A stretch of 43,342 nt of DNA from Betaproteobacteria bacterium (lineage in GTDB: Bacteria > Pseudomonadota > Gammaproteobacteria > Burkholderiales > Thiobacillaceae), in NCBI GenBank assembly GCA_016873935.1, contig VGVT01000020.1:1-43342 (forward strand). The letters are read 5' to 3'. Numbering within the stretch: the stretch's first letter is position 1; each line of letters begins with the position of its first letter. The notes below the pieces were generated by a model. That model saw nothing but the letters and a program-made list of their open reading frames with translations, ran no database searches and was not told the DNA's origin. This document shows positions 25,530-33,241 of the stretch, in pieces. The position numbers were made by a program, and so were the translations under genes.

Positions 25530-26486
25530 ATGCAGGGCATCTTCATCAGCTACCGTCGCCAGGACAGCCAGAGCGCCGCCGGCCGCCTGGCCGATCACCT
25601 CAAGGAACACCTGCCAGGGGTGCCCATCTTCCGGGATGTGGAGACCATCGAGCCGGGCGTGGATTTCGTCGAGGCCATCGGCCGCGCCCTGCATTCCTGC
25701 GGCGTGCTGCTGGCGGTCATCGGCCCGCGCTGGGCGAGCGCGCAGGACGATGCCGGCCGCCGCCGCCTGGACAACCCCAACGACTACACCCGCCTGGAGA
25801 TCGCCACCGCCCTGGCGCGCGCCGACGTGCGGGTGATTCCCGTGCTGGTGGAGGGCGCGCAGATGCCGGCGGGCGAAACCCTGTCCGACGACCTCAAGGC
25901 CCTGTCCCGGCGCAACGCCATCGAGCTCACCGACAAGCGCTGGGAATACGACGTCGCGCAACTGGTGGAGACCCTGAAGAAGGCGCTGGGCATTCTGCCC
26001 GGCCCCAGGCCGGAGCCAACACCGCCCGTACCACCTGTACCGCCCATGCCGGCGGCACAATCCTGGAAGAAATGGGCCTGGGGTATCGGCGGCCTGGTGA
26101 TCCTGGCGGCGGCTCTGGATGAAAGCGGCCTTCTCGAGCCGGATCCGCCCATGCCGGACACTTTTCAGGCCGCGCCGCCAGTGGACCATGGCCAAGCCGC
26201 GCCAGCCGCCCTCAACCTGGCCGGCGCCTGGGCGGACGCGGAGGGCGGTAACTACCAGCTGGTGCAACAGGGCGACCGCATCGGCTTCCAGGGCATGAGT
26301 CCGCACGGCCCGGTCATGGGGCGCGGTCTGCTGCGCGGCAACCAGCTGGTACTGGAATACACCCTGGACGGCCAGCCTTACCAGGCCGCCCTGGCAGCGG
26401 GCGCGGACGGCATGAGCCTGACCGGCGCGTATCACGACCCCGCCACCGGCGAGAGCGGCCAGGTGGCCCTGCGACGGGTGCGCTGA
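25530..26486 (+). CDS. TIR-domain membrane protein 3
   Basis: A 318-aa paralogue of the two preceding TIR proteins. The TIR domain (1-155) carries QGIFISYRRQDS, IFRDVETIEPGVDF, LLAVIGPRWAS and DYTRLEIATAL (candidate catalytic Glu90). A proline-rich linker (about 158-174) leads to a weak membrane segment (about 182-196). The C-terminal beta-rich domain (about 215-318) starts NLAGAWADAEGGNYQLVQQG and resembles that of TIR protein 2 in layout but not closely in sequence. It begins 41 bases after TIR 2, with an AAAGGA ribosome-binding site and a possible extended -10 (TGCTATCCT, 25500-25508), so it may have its own promoter. Last gene of the operon. Confidence 0.85.
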   Translation: MQGIFISYRRQDSQSAAGRLADHLKEHLPGVPIFRDVETIEPGVDFVEAIGRALHSCGVLLAVIGPRWASAQDDAGRRRLDNPNDYTRLEIATALARADVRVIPVLVEGAQMPAGETLSDDLKALSRRNAIELTDKRWEYDVAQLVETLKKALGILPGPRPEPTPPVPPVPPMPAAQSWKKWAWGIGGLVILAAALDESGLLEPDPPMPDTFQAAPPVDHGQAAPAALNLAGAWADAEGGNYQLVQQGDRIGFQGMSPHGPVMGRGLLRGNQLVLEYTLDGQPYQAALAAGADGMSLTGAYHDPATGESGQVALRRVR

Positions 26487-26498
26487 ACGGGCGGGGCG

Positions 26499-26807
26499 TC
26501 AGCCCGCTTCCACCCACACCTGCCCGTTTTCCACCTTGGTGTTGTAGGTGCGAATCGGGCAGTCCGCCGGTTCGTTGAGGGGCTTTCCGCTGGCCAGATC
26601 GAAATAGCTGCCGTGCAGGGAGCACTTGATGCTGCGGCCCTTCACGCAGCCGAACCAGAGCGAGTAGTCCTCGTGGCTGCAGAGTTCGTCCACACAGTAG
26701 TGGCCGCCTTCCGCGTGCACCAGCAAGAGGGGATTGCCGGCGGGGGCGACGCGCTTCATCTGCCCCACTCCCAGTTCGTCTTCGCGCGCGACCGCGTGCC
26801 AGGCCAT
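26499..26807 (-). CDS. Rieske-type [2Fe-2S] ferredoxin
   Basis: A 102-aa soluble electron carrier with a Rieske cluster: ligands Cys43 and His45 (LCSHED) and Cys62 and His65 (KCSLHGS). The overall pattern matches the small ferredoxins of ring-hydroxylating dioxygenases and NirD-like proteins (CPIRTYNTKVENGQVWVE at the end). No dioxygenase is nearby. The ATG at 26807 is chosen because the Rieske fold starts almost at once (AWHAVAREDEL). It follows the TrpD-like gene by 10 bases on the same strand, so the two are probably cotranscribed, and it converges on the TIR operon. Confidence 0.9.
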   Translation of the reverse strand: MAWHAVAREDELGVGQMKRVAPAGNPLLLVHAEGGHYCVDELCSHEDYSLWFGCVKGRSIKCSLHGSYFDLASGKPLNEPADCPIRTYNTKVENGQVWVEAG

Positions 26808-26817
26808 GGCCGCCGCC

Positions 26818-27936
26818 TTACCTGACTCGCGCCGCTGCGCGGCCGGAATCCAGCGCGGCGCGCACCCGGTCGGCGGCGTCCCGGAGGGTCGCGGCCCTGC
26901 CCAGGTGATGCAGGATGAGGCCGCCCGCCAGCACCAGCGAATCGTAGGTGGCGCCCCGCTCTCCGCGCAGCGCGGCGAGGCCGGCGGCGGCGGCGGCTTG
27001 CGCGGTGGCCTGGATGTCGACGGCGATGGCCACGTCGTCCTCGCGTTCGACCTTGGGCAGGTCATCGGGCAAGGGCACCGAGCGAGCGGTCTGGGCGATA
27101 CCGAGGGCGGCGGGATCGAAGTCGATCTCGTATTCCTCGCCATGGTCCTGGTAACGGCTGGCCTTGCCCGGCTGGCGCAGGGAGGGGATGACGCCGCCTT
27201 CGACGCCGCGCACGATGAGGGCCGAATCGAAGCCCGCGTGGCGCGCCAGCATGGCGTAGATGGGCGGATAGGGCTTGTGCACGTAGCCGGTGACCAGGTG
27301 GGTCTTGCGCCGGCCGCGCAAGGGCATGGCCTGCGTCTCGATGGTGGTCACCGCCTGGCGCTTGATGATCTTGGTGCGCAGCGGGATGAGGTCGTGCAGG
27401 GCCGGGCAAAACGCGGCCTGGTCGACGTAGCTCCAGCCGATGTCCGCATCGGTCAGGCGGGCCGCGGCATCCGCCGGTGACAGATCGACGTCGACCCCGG
27501 CGGCGCGCAGCACGTGGCGGGCGGTAACGCCGTATTTCGGTCCCACCGCCTCCAGGCCGTGGTTGACCGCCGGCACGCCCAGCTCGGCGAGCAGCGGGGC
27601 AAGGAAGGGCGCGGCGGGCAGGCAGCGGTTGTAGCCGTCGTAGGGGTCGGCGATGTCCACCACCTCGTCGACTTCGGCGGTCATCCGCGCGGTGGCATCG
27701 AGGATCGCGTCCAGCACGCCCTTGAACTCGTCCATGGTCTCCCGCTTCATGCGCAGGGCGATGAAGTAGATGCCGGCCTGCACCGGATCGACGGCGTTCT
27801 CCAGGATGGCGCGCATGCCGAGCCTGGCCTCCTCGCGCGAGATGTCCTTGGACAGTTCCGGCCCGGTGGCGATGCGCTGGATGATGGAATGCATGGTGCG
27901 GGCGAGATCGGGGCCCGAAGCGGCAGGCGTGTTCAT
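26818..27936 (-). CDS. Non-canonical anthranilate-phosphoribosyltransferase-like (TrpD-family) protein
   Basis: A 372-aa protein with the TrpD fold. The N-terminal helical part (SIIQRIATGPELSKDISREE) and the block NHGLEAVGPKYGVTARHVLR align with the TrpD pattern KHGnr..ss..Gsad.L. The PRPP-binding GTGGD loop is replaced by DPYDGYN, so it probably does not act in tryptophan synthesis. A nucleic-acid-binding (TrpD2/YbiB) or unrelated role is possible. AAGGAG sits 6 bases before the ATG, and a strong sigma-70 promoter is visible. It is paired with a Rieske ferredoxin gene. The frame is open beyond the chosen start, but that part is antisense to other genes. Confidence 0.83.
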   Translation of the reverse strand: MNTPAASGPDLARTMHSIIQRIATGPELSKDISREEARLGMRAILENAVDPVQAGIYFIALRMKRETMDEFKGVLDAILDATARMTAEVDEVVDIADPYDGYNRCLPAAPFLAPLLAELGVPAVNHGLEAVGPKYGVTARHVLRAAGVDVDLSPADAAARLTDADIGWSYVDQAAFCPALHDLIPLRTKIIKRQAVTTIETQAMPLRGRRKTHLVTGYVHKPYPPIYAMLARHAGFDSALIVRGVEGGVIPSLRQPGKASRYQDHGEEYEIDFDPAALGIAQTARSVPLPDDLPKVEREDDVAIAVDIQATAQAAAAAGLAALRGERGATYDSLVLAGGLILHHLGRAATLRDAADRVRAALDSGRAAARVR

Positions 27937-27960
27937 TAGCAACTCCTTAAATTCCCGCGC

Positions 27961-27989
27961 AGCATAGAAAGTCGCCGGAATACGGTCAA
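27961..27989 (-). promoter_or_regulatory. Sigma-70 promoter of the TrpD-like/Rieske pair
   Basis: On the minus strand TTGACC (27984-27989) and TATGCT (27961-27966) are separated by exactly 17 bases, 25 bases upstream of the ATG at 27936. It is the best-matching sigma-70 promoter in the window. Confidence 0.7.
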
Positions 27990-28101
27990 CCATGGCCGCA
28001 CGAGGGCATTTCGCGCGGCCCCCTGCCGCGCCCGATGCGCATGGACGCAATACGGTGCGCGGTAGAGAATGCGCCCAGAGCCCCACCCGGAAACTTGTCC
28101 C

Positions 28102-28524
28102 ATGAATCGACTTTTGTTGTGCGGCACCCTGCTGGCGGCCCTGCTTGCGCCCTTGGCACAGGCGGCCGATCTCGCGGTGAACGTGCTCGACGTGCGCTCC
28201 GGCGGCGGCGAGGTGAAGCTGCTGTTGTTCGATCGGGAAGACGGTTTCCGCAAGGAGGACAAGGCCCGCCAGGTGCTGCGCCTGCCAGCCGGCGCCGGCG
28301 CGGTGACCGGCAGCTTCGCGGGACTGCCCGCCGGCCGTTACGCGGTGATCGCCTATCACGACGAAAACGGCGACGGCAAACTCAACCTGCGCCTGGGCAT
28401 GTTCCCCAAGGAGGGCTACGGCCTCAGCAACAACCTGAAACCGCTGGGGCCGCCGAAGTTCGCCGACGCCGCCTTCGATCTGCCGGATGCCGGACTGCGC
28501 GTCGACATCCGCCTGGCCTATTGA
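28102..28524 (+). CDS. DUF2141 family exported protein
   Basis: A 140-aa protein with a signal peptide (MNRLLLCGTLLAALLAPLAQA) and a DUF2141 beta-sandwich-like domain: GGEVKLLLFDREDGF, SFAGLPAGRYAVIAYHDENG, DGKLNLRLGMFPKEGYGLSN. The DENGDGKL segment resembles a calcium-binding loop. Function unknown; it probably acts in the periplasm. First of a plus-strand group running to about 30037, divergent from the TrpD-like gene. Confidence 0.88.
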   Translation: MNRLLLCGTLLAALLAPLAQAADLAVNVLDVRSGGGEVKLLLFDREDGFRKEDKARQVLRLPAGAGAVTGSFAGLPAGRYAVIAYHDENGDGKLNLRLGMFPKEGYGLSNNLKPLGPPKFADAAFDLPDAGLRVDIRLAY

Positions 28525-28595
28525 GCGTCTCCGCCCGCACCCGGCGCCCGCGGAACCGGTAGAATCGTGCTTCCCGATTGACCCGCGCCCTGACC

Positions 28596-29009
28596 ATGCA
28601 GACCCATTACCAGCGCATCGGCGGCGAAGCCAAGGTCCGCGAACTGGTGGACCGCTTCTACGACCACATGGACGAGTTGCCGGAAGCCTGGGGCATCCGC
28701 AAGCTGCATGCCGCCAGCCTGGACGGCGCCCGCCAGAAGCTGTTCGACTTCCTGTCCGGCTGGATGGGCGGCCCGCCGCTGTATGTCGAAAAGCACGGCC
28801 ACCCCATGCTGCGCCGGCGCCACCTGCCCTTCCCCATCGGCGTGTCCGAGCGCGACCAATGGATGCACTGCATGGGCCTGGCCCTGGAGGAAGTGGTGGA
28901 CGACGCGCCATTGCGCGAGGAACTCTACCGCGCCTTCCTCAAGGTGGCCGACCACATGCGCAACCAGGTCCCCGCCGGGGCCGTCCATTTCCAACCCACC
29001 TCACCCTGA
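28596..29009 (+). CDS. Group II truncated haemoglobin
   Basis: A 137-aa 2-on-2 globin that binds haem and probably oxygen or NO in the cytoplasm. Typical features are the RIGGEAKVRELVDRFYDHMD opening with the B10 Tyr, FDFLSGWMGGPPLYVEKHGH, and LRRRHLPFPIG with the proximal-histidine region; QWMHCMGLAL carries the group II G8-region Trp. ATG 28596 is preferred over an earlier TTG because it matches the usual globin start. The neighbouring DUF302 and haem lipoprotein genes suggest a redox or haem-related group. Confidence 0.93.
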   Translation: MQTHYQRIGGEAKVRELVDRFYDHMDELPEAWGIRKLHAASLDGARQKLFDFLSGWMGGPPLYVEKHGHPMLRRRHLPFPIGVSERDQWMHCMGLALEEVVDDAPLREELYRAFLKVADHMRNQVPAGAVHFQPTSP

Positions 29010-29020
29010 AAGGATTCCGG

Positions 29021-29410
29021 ATGTTCGCATTCACCACCGAGGTCGCCCTGCCCTTCGAGCAGGCCATCGAAAAGTTCAGACAGGCCCTGGCCGAGGAAAA
29101 GATGGGCGTGGTGTCGGAGATCGACGTGCAGGCCGTGATGAAGGCCAAGCTGAACCACGACATGCCCCCCTACCGCATCCTTGGCGCCTGCGCGCCGGGC
29201 CTGGCGCGCCGCGTGATCGAATCCGACCGCGACGCCGGCTCGCTGCTGCCCTGCGGCGTGGCGGTGATGGCCGTCGACGCCGCCACCACCCGCTTCGCCT
29301 TCCAGGATCCGGAGATCATGTCCGCCGTCACCGACAATGCCACCATGCGCGATACCGCGCTGGAAGCCAAGACCATGCTGATGCGCGTGCGCGACCGGCT
29401 GGCGGCCTGA
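29021..29410 (+). CDS. DUF302 domain protein
   Basis: A 129-aa single-domain DUF302 protein: FTTEVALPFEQAIEKFRQAL, GVVSEIDVQAVMKAKL, YRILGACAPGLARRVIESD, and LLPCGVAVMAVD. The family has a TBP-like alpha/beta fold and unknown function, often near sulfur and metal genes. A possible metal- or thiol-reactive Cys lies in LLPCGV. AAAGGA precedes the ATG, 11 bases after the globin gene, so they are probably cotranscribed. Confidence 0.9.
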   Translation: MFAFTTEVALPFEQAIEKFRQALAEEKMGVVSEIDVQAVMKAKLNHDMPPYRILGACAPGLARRVIESDRDAGSLLPCGVAVMAVDAATTRFAFQDPEIMSAVTDNATMRDTALEAKTMLMRVRDRLAA

Positions 29411-29458
29411 ACCTCCGTCGTTTCACCCCGTCACACCCACCAAAAAGGAGACAACACG

Positions 29459-30037
29459 ATGAAACACGCCCTGAGCCTTTCCCTGCTGTCCCTGGCCCTG
29501 GCCGGTTGCGCCACCACGCCCTCGCCGGAGAAAGTCGCCGGTCTCAACGAGGATGCCCGCAAGACCGCCGGCGGCCTGATCCAGACCCTGGGCGGCGAGC
29601 TCAAGACCGCCCTGACCGCCTCCGGACCCGGTGGCGCCATCGGCGTGTGCAAGGAGAAGGCACCGCAGATCGCCGCCGAGGCCATGCAGAAGACCGGCTT
29701 CCAGATCAAGCGGGTGAGCCCGAAGAACCGCAATCCCAAGGGCGTGCCGGATGCCTGGGAAACCCAGGCCCAGGCCGAACTGGAAAAGCGACTGGCGGCG
29801 GGCGAGAAGCCGGAGACCCTGGACATGCACGCGGTGGTGGACACCCCCGATGGCAAGGTTTTCCGCTATGCGAAGGCCCTCGTCACCCAGCCGGTCTGCC
29901 TGCTCTGCCATGGCAACCCCGACAGCATGCCGGCCGAGGTCAAATCCGCCCTGGCCAGCCAGTACCCGGCCGACAAGGCGACCGGCTACACCGCCGGCCA
30001 GGTGCGCGGCGTGCTGTCCATCCGCAAGCCGCTGTAA
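29459..30037 (+). CDS. Monohaem c-type lipoprotein, DUF3365 (Tll0287-like)
   Basis: A 192-aa lipoprotein: signal peptide with lipobox LAGC (lipidated Cys17), then a DUF3365-like sensor-type domain (about 25-192) with one c-type haem site CLLCH at 147-151. Other family pieces are IGVCKEKAPQIA, RRVS-like RVSPKNRNPKG, and QVRGVLSIRKPL at the end. It is predicted to be anchored in the periplasmic membrane face and to bind haem for redox or gas sensing. AAAGGAG precedes the ATG. Last gene of the DUF2141-globin-DUF302 group. Confidence 0.9.
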   Translation: MKHALSLSLLSLALAGCATTPSPEKVAGLNEDARKTAGGLIQTLGGELKTALTASGPGGAIGVCKEKAPQIAAEAMQKTGFQIKRVSPKNRNPKGVPDAWETQAQAELEKRLAAGEKPETLDMHAVVDTPDGKVFRYAKALVTQPVCLLCHGNPDSMPAEVKSALASQYPADKATGYTAGQVRGVLSIRKPL

Positions 30038-30208
30038 GGCATGGAGACGGACCGCATCCCGCGTGCCCGTCTCGCATTCCCGCGCCGCCTGAGCCGGTGA
30101 ACAACCCGAACCATCGGGGTACGTTTGCCAGCCCGGGACGGCGGGACGGCATCGGCTCGAAGCGACGTTCCTCGCCCGCCGGAACGGGTACGCGCTAGCG
30201 CGGCGGCC

Positions 30209-31093
30209 ATGTCGCACCGTATCTTCGTCGTCGACGTCTTCGCGGAACAACCGTATTCCGGCAATCCGCTGGCGGTGGTCCTGGACGCGTCGGACCTCTC
30301 CGACCAGGCCATGCTGCGCATCGCGGCGGAGATGAATTTCTCCGAAACGACCTTCGTCTCCTCCACCCCGGATGAAGCGGGTGCCTACCCTGTGCGCCTG
30401 TTCACCCCGGCGCGCGAAATCGACTTCGCCGGGCACCCGATCCTCGGCACCGCCTGGGTCGTGCGCGCCGAATTCGCTTCAGCGGCGCTCCGCTCCGTCT
30501 CGCTGCGATTGCGCGTGGGGCGGATTCCGGTGAGCTTCGAAGCCGACCCGGATGGCGGCGAAGTGGCCTGGTTCCGCGCGCCCCCGGCCGAACTCGGCGC
30601 CTGTTGCGAGCCGGACACCATCGCCCGCGCTTTGGGCATCGCGCCGGGCGACATCGCCGATTTTCCCCCGGTGCAACGGGTAGCCGCGGGCACCGCGGCC
30701 ATGATCGTGCCGTTACGCGGCCTGGATGCGCTGCGTCGTGCCAGCCTCGACCTCAACCACTACGCGGAGCTCCTGGAACGGGGTTTTCCTCCGCTGACCT
30801 ATCTCTTCTGCGGAGAGACGCGCCACCCCGGCAACGATCTCAGCGCCCGTTTCTTCTTCGAGGCCCACGGCGTGCGCGAGGATCCCGCCACCGGCAACGG
30901 CGCCGCTTTCCTCGGCGCCTACCTGCTGTGGCATGCCCCGCGGCCCGGCGCCGAACTGTCCCTGCGCATCGAGCAGGGGCATGAGCTTGGCCGCCCTTCG
31001 CTGGTGCTGTTGCGCGCCGGCCAGGCGGGCGCAGTCCCCGACATCCGCGTCGGCGGACGTGTGTTTCCGATCCTGCGTGGGGAATTGGGCTGA
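30209..31093 (+). CDS. PhzF family isomerase
   Basis: A 294-aa protein of the PhzF/diaminopimelate-epimerase-like fold. The N-terminus RIFVVDVFAEQPYSGNPLAV, catalytic Glu46 in NFSETTFV, FAGHPILGTA near 77-86, and DPATGNGAAFLGAYL near the end are diagnostic. The phenazine pathway itself is not present, so it is one of the many PhzF homologues of unknown substrate. ATG 30209 is chosen to match the family start. It follows a 171-base gap with a possible weak hairpin (30044-30073), and precedes a GST gene by 30 bases. Confidence 0.92.
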   Translation: MSHRIFVVDVFAEQPYSGNPLAVVLDASDLSDQAMLRIAAEMNFSETTFVSSTPDEAGAYPVRLFTPAREIDFAGHPILGTAWVVRAEFASAALRSVSLRLRVGRIPVSFEADPDGGEVAWFRAPPAELGACCEPDTIARALGIAPGDIADFPPVQRVAAGTAAMIVPLRGLDALRRASLDLNHYAELLERGFPPLTYLFCGETRHPGNDLSARFFFEAHGVREDPATGNGAAFLGAYLLWHAPRPGAELSLRIEQGHELGRPSLVLLRAGQAGAVPDIRVGGRVFPILRGELG

Positions 31094-31123
31094 CGCCGGC
31101 CGAGTCCCTGGAGGCTGCATGCC

Positions 31124-31744
31124 ATGCTGAAACTGTACGACCGCGAGTTGTCCGGCAACGCCTACAAGGCCAGGCTGCTTCTGGCCTTGCTGGATGTGCC
31201 CTACCAACGTATTCCAGTGGCGATGAAGGAGGGCCGCAACCTGGTCGACAGCGCCTACGCGGGCCTCAATCCACGCGGCCAGATCCCCACCCTCGTGGAC
31301 GGCGAGGACGTGCTCTGGGGCTCGACGGCGATCCTCTGTTATCTGGCGCTGCGCCACGATCCCGCCGGGTCCTGGCTGCCGCGCGATCCCTTGCCCATGG
31401 GCCGGGTGATGCAATGGCTGGAACTCGCGCAAAACGAGATTCTCGGCGGGCTGTTCCGGGCGCGGGGCATCGTCAAATTCGGCCTGCCCGGGGATTTGCC
31501 GGCAGCCCAGGCCACCGCCGTGAGCGCGCTGGAGGTACTGGAGTCGCGTCTGCGCGGCGATCGATGGTTGGCGGGACCGGAGCCGACCATCGCGGATATC
31601 GCCTGCTTTCCCTATGTCGCGCTGGCCTGGGAAGGCGGCGTGGAGATTGCGTCCTACGCCGGGGTAAGGCGCTGGGTCGGCGACGTGCAATCGCTGCCGG
31701 GGTTCGTGGGCATGCCGGGAATCGAAGGCCAGAGCGTCGGTTAA
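31124..31744 (+). CDS. Glutathione S-transferase family protein
   Basis: A 206-aa cytosolic protein with an N-terminal thioredoxin-like domain (1-80) and helical C-terminal domain (90-200). LKLYDRELSGNAYKARLLL carries a Ser in the usual catalytic position, NPRGQIPTLVDG holds the cis-Pro, and LWGSTAILCYLA the glutathione-binding Ser. LAGPEPTIADIACFPY is the conserved N-capping box. Substrate unknown. It follows phzF closely and is convergent with the thiocyanate/sulfur operon, whose last gene ends 64 bases away. Confidence 0.93.
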   Translation: MLKLYDRELSGNAYKARLLLALLDVPYQRIPVAMKEGRNLVDSAYAGLNPRGQIPTLVDGEDVLWGSTAILCYLALRHDPAGSWLPRDPLPMGRVMQWLELAQNEILGGLFRARGIVKFGLPGDLPAAQATAVSALEVLESRLRGDRWLAGPEPTIADIACFPYVALAWEGGVEIASYAGVRRWVGDVQSLPGFVGMPGIEGQSVG

Positions 31745-31807
31745 GGAGGGAAACGGGAGGGGGACCAGCCGCCGCGAAAATCACTCCACGGACCGGCTTG
31801 CACGGCG

Positions 31808-33103
31808 TCAGGTCGGCACCGTCTCGGCAAACCGCTCGTCCAGCAGTTCGATCCAGTGATTCACCGGCACCGGCGAGACGGCCGACAGATGCGCCAGACA
31901 ACCGATGTTGGCGGTGGCGATGGCTTGCGGCCGGCCGGCGAGCAGGGTCTTCAGTTTCGCCTCGCGCAGCGACAGTGAGAGGTCGCGCTGCAGGATGGAA
32001 TAACTCCCCGCGGAACCGCAGCACATGAACGGATAGGTGACCGGCAGCAACTTGAATCCGGCGCGTTTCAAGAGCTTCTCGACGACGCCGTTGAGGCGTT
32101 GGCTGTGCTGCAGGCTGCAAGACGACTGGAAGACGACGCGCGGTGGCTGATCCGTGATCGGCAGGACCGTTGCCTCCGACCACTCCTTGGCGACGATCTC
32201 GGCGATGTCGCGAACCATCCCGGAAATCCGCGCGGCCTTGTCCCGGTAGCGGGGATCGTTTTGCAGGAGATGACCGTACTCGCGGAAGAACGCGCCGCAA
32301 CCGCTGGCGGTCAGCACGATGGCCTCGATGCCGTCCTCGACGTGCGGCCAAAGCAAGTCGATGTTGCGGCGCATGTGCTCGCGGGCTTCCTCCATCGCGC
32401 TCATGTGCTGGCTGAGCGCGCCGCAACAGCCATCGCTCGCCGGCAGCAGGCGGATCCCGAGACGGTCGAGCACCCGCGCGGCGGCGGCGTTGATGTCCGG
32501 CGCCAGGGCCGGCTGCACGCAACCCTGCCACACCAGCATGGTCCTGCCGTGCGGGCGCTCCGGCCAGTCGCCCGCGCGCCTGGGCGCGGGAATCCTCTCG
32601 CGCAGTTGGTCGGGCAGTCTCGGACGCAAGGCCTGGCCGACGCGGAGCAAGGCGGTGAACAGCGGGCGACGCGTCAACACGCGACGCAGGCCCCATCGCC
32701 AGGCCCGTTCACGGACAGGGCGCGGAGCCGCCCGCTCGGCCAGCTCGCGACCGATGTCCAACAGGCGGCCGTAGCGCACGCCCTGCGGACAGGCCGCCTC
32801 GCAGGACCGGCAGGTCAGGCAGCGATCCAGACGATGCCGCACTTTGGCGGCGTAGGTCCCCGCCTCGCCCAGGGTGTCAAGCGTGTAGGCGGGATGCAGG
32901 AAGTCCTTGCTGGGCTCCTTCCCTTCCAACAGATTCTGGATCAGGAAGATGCGCCCGCGCGGGCCGTCCCACTCGTCATCCAGCAACCTGAAGGTGGGAC
33001 AGATGAAGGTGCATTGCCCACACTGCACGCAGGAGGAGATGAGGTCGCGCCCTTCGCTGCCCAGTTCGGTATCCCGGTAGGCTTCCGCCAGTTCGATCCG
33101 CAT
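31808..33103 (-). CDS. GlcF/HdrD-like (Fe-S)-binding oxidoreductase subunit
   Basis: A 431-aa protein with two [4Fe-4S] ferredoxin motifs (Cys25/28/31/35, CVQCGQCTFICP; Cys95/98/101/105, CLTCRSCEAACP) and two CCG-type domains (CCG at 226 and 361). This is the layout of glycolate oxidase GlcF and of heterodisulfide-reductase HdrD. No GlcD or GlcE is present. Its neighbours are a sulfide:quinone-reductase-like flavoprotein, TusA and DsrE, so an electron-transfer or disulfide-reducing role in sulfur metabolism is more likely than glycolate oxidation; this is inference. It is the last gene of the thiocyanate/sulfur block. Confidence 0.85.
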   Translation of the reverse strand: MRIELAEAYRDTELGSEGRDLISSCVQCGQCTFICPTFRLLDDEWDGPRGRIFLIQNLLEGKEPSKDFLHPAYTLDTLGEAGTYAAKVRHRLDRCLTCRSCEAACPQGVRYGRLLDIGRELAERAAPRPVRERAWRWGLRRVLTRRPLFTALLRVGQALRPRLPDQLRERIPAPRRAGDWPERPHGRTMLVWQGCVQPALAPDINAAAARVLDRLGIRLLPASDGCCGALSQHMSAMEEAREHMRRNIDLLWPHVEDGIEAIVLTASGCGAFFREYGHLLQNDPRYRDKAARISGMVRDIAEIVAKEWSEATVLPITDQPPRVVFQSSCSLQHSQRLNGVVEKLLKRAGFKLLPVTYPFMCCGSAGSYSILQRDLSLSLREAKLKTLLAGRPQAIATANIGCLAHLSAVSPVPVNHWIELLDERFAETVPT

Positions 33104-33178
33104 CAGGAGCCTTCAACGCGCTGTGGAGGATCGGAGTTTGCCGGCGGCCGCGTCATTTCCCGGCAGGGTGTCGGGCGA

Positions 33179-33195
33179 GCGGCGGTTTCCGCCGC
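33179..33195 (-). terminator. GC-rich hairpin between the DUF1641 and GlcF-like genes
   Basis: A perfect 7-bp stem (gcggcgg / ccgccgc) with a three-base loop lies in the 138-base gap. No T-run follows. It may be an RNA-stabilising or processing hairpin that lowers expression of the last gene, rather than a true terminator. Confidence 0.4.
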
Positions 33196-33241
33196 GTCAC
33201 ATTCCCGCCCCCGCGCCGGTACTGGCGCCGCGCCGTCGACA

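Noticed and set aside
17194-26486. Complete Thoeris or CBASS system
   Set aside because: No SIR2-SLOG ThsA, no CD-NTase and no Cap2/Cap3-like genes are present; only single modules (TIR, SLOG-like, patatin) are shared.
26818-27936. Tryptophan biosynthesis trpD
   Set aside because: PRPP-binding GTGGD loop missing and no trp genes adjacent.
30044-30073. Terminator after the haem lipoprotein gene
   Set aside because: A 7-bp stem with a 16-base loop and no T-run; too weak to call.
30209-31093. Phenazine biosynthesis cluster
   Set aside because: A single PhzF-family gene without any other phz gene; most PhzF homologues are unrelated to phenazines.
31808-33103. Glycolate oxidase operon (glcDEF)
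   Set aside because: Only the F-like subunit is present, and all neighbours are sulfur genes.
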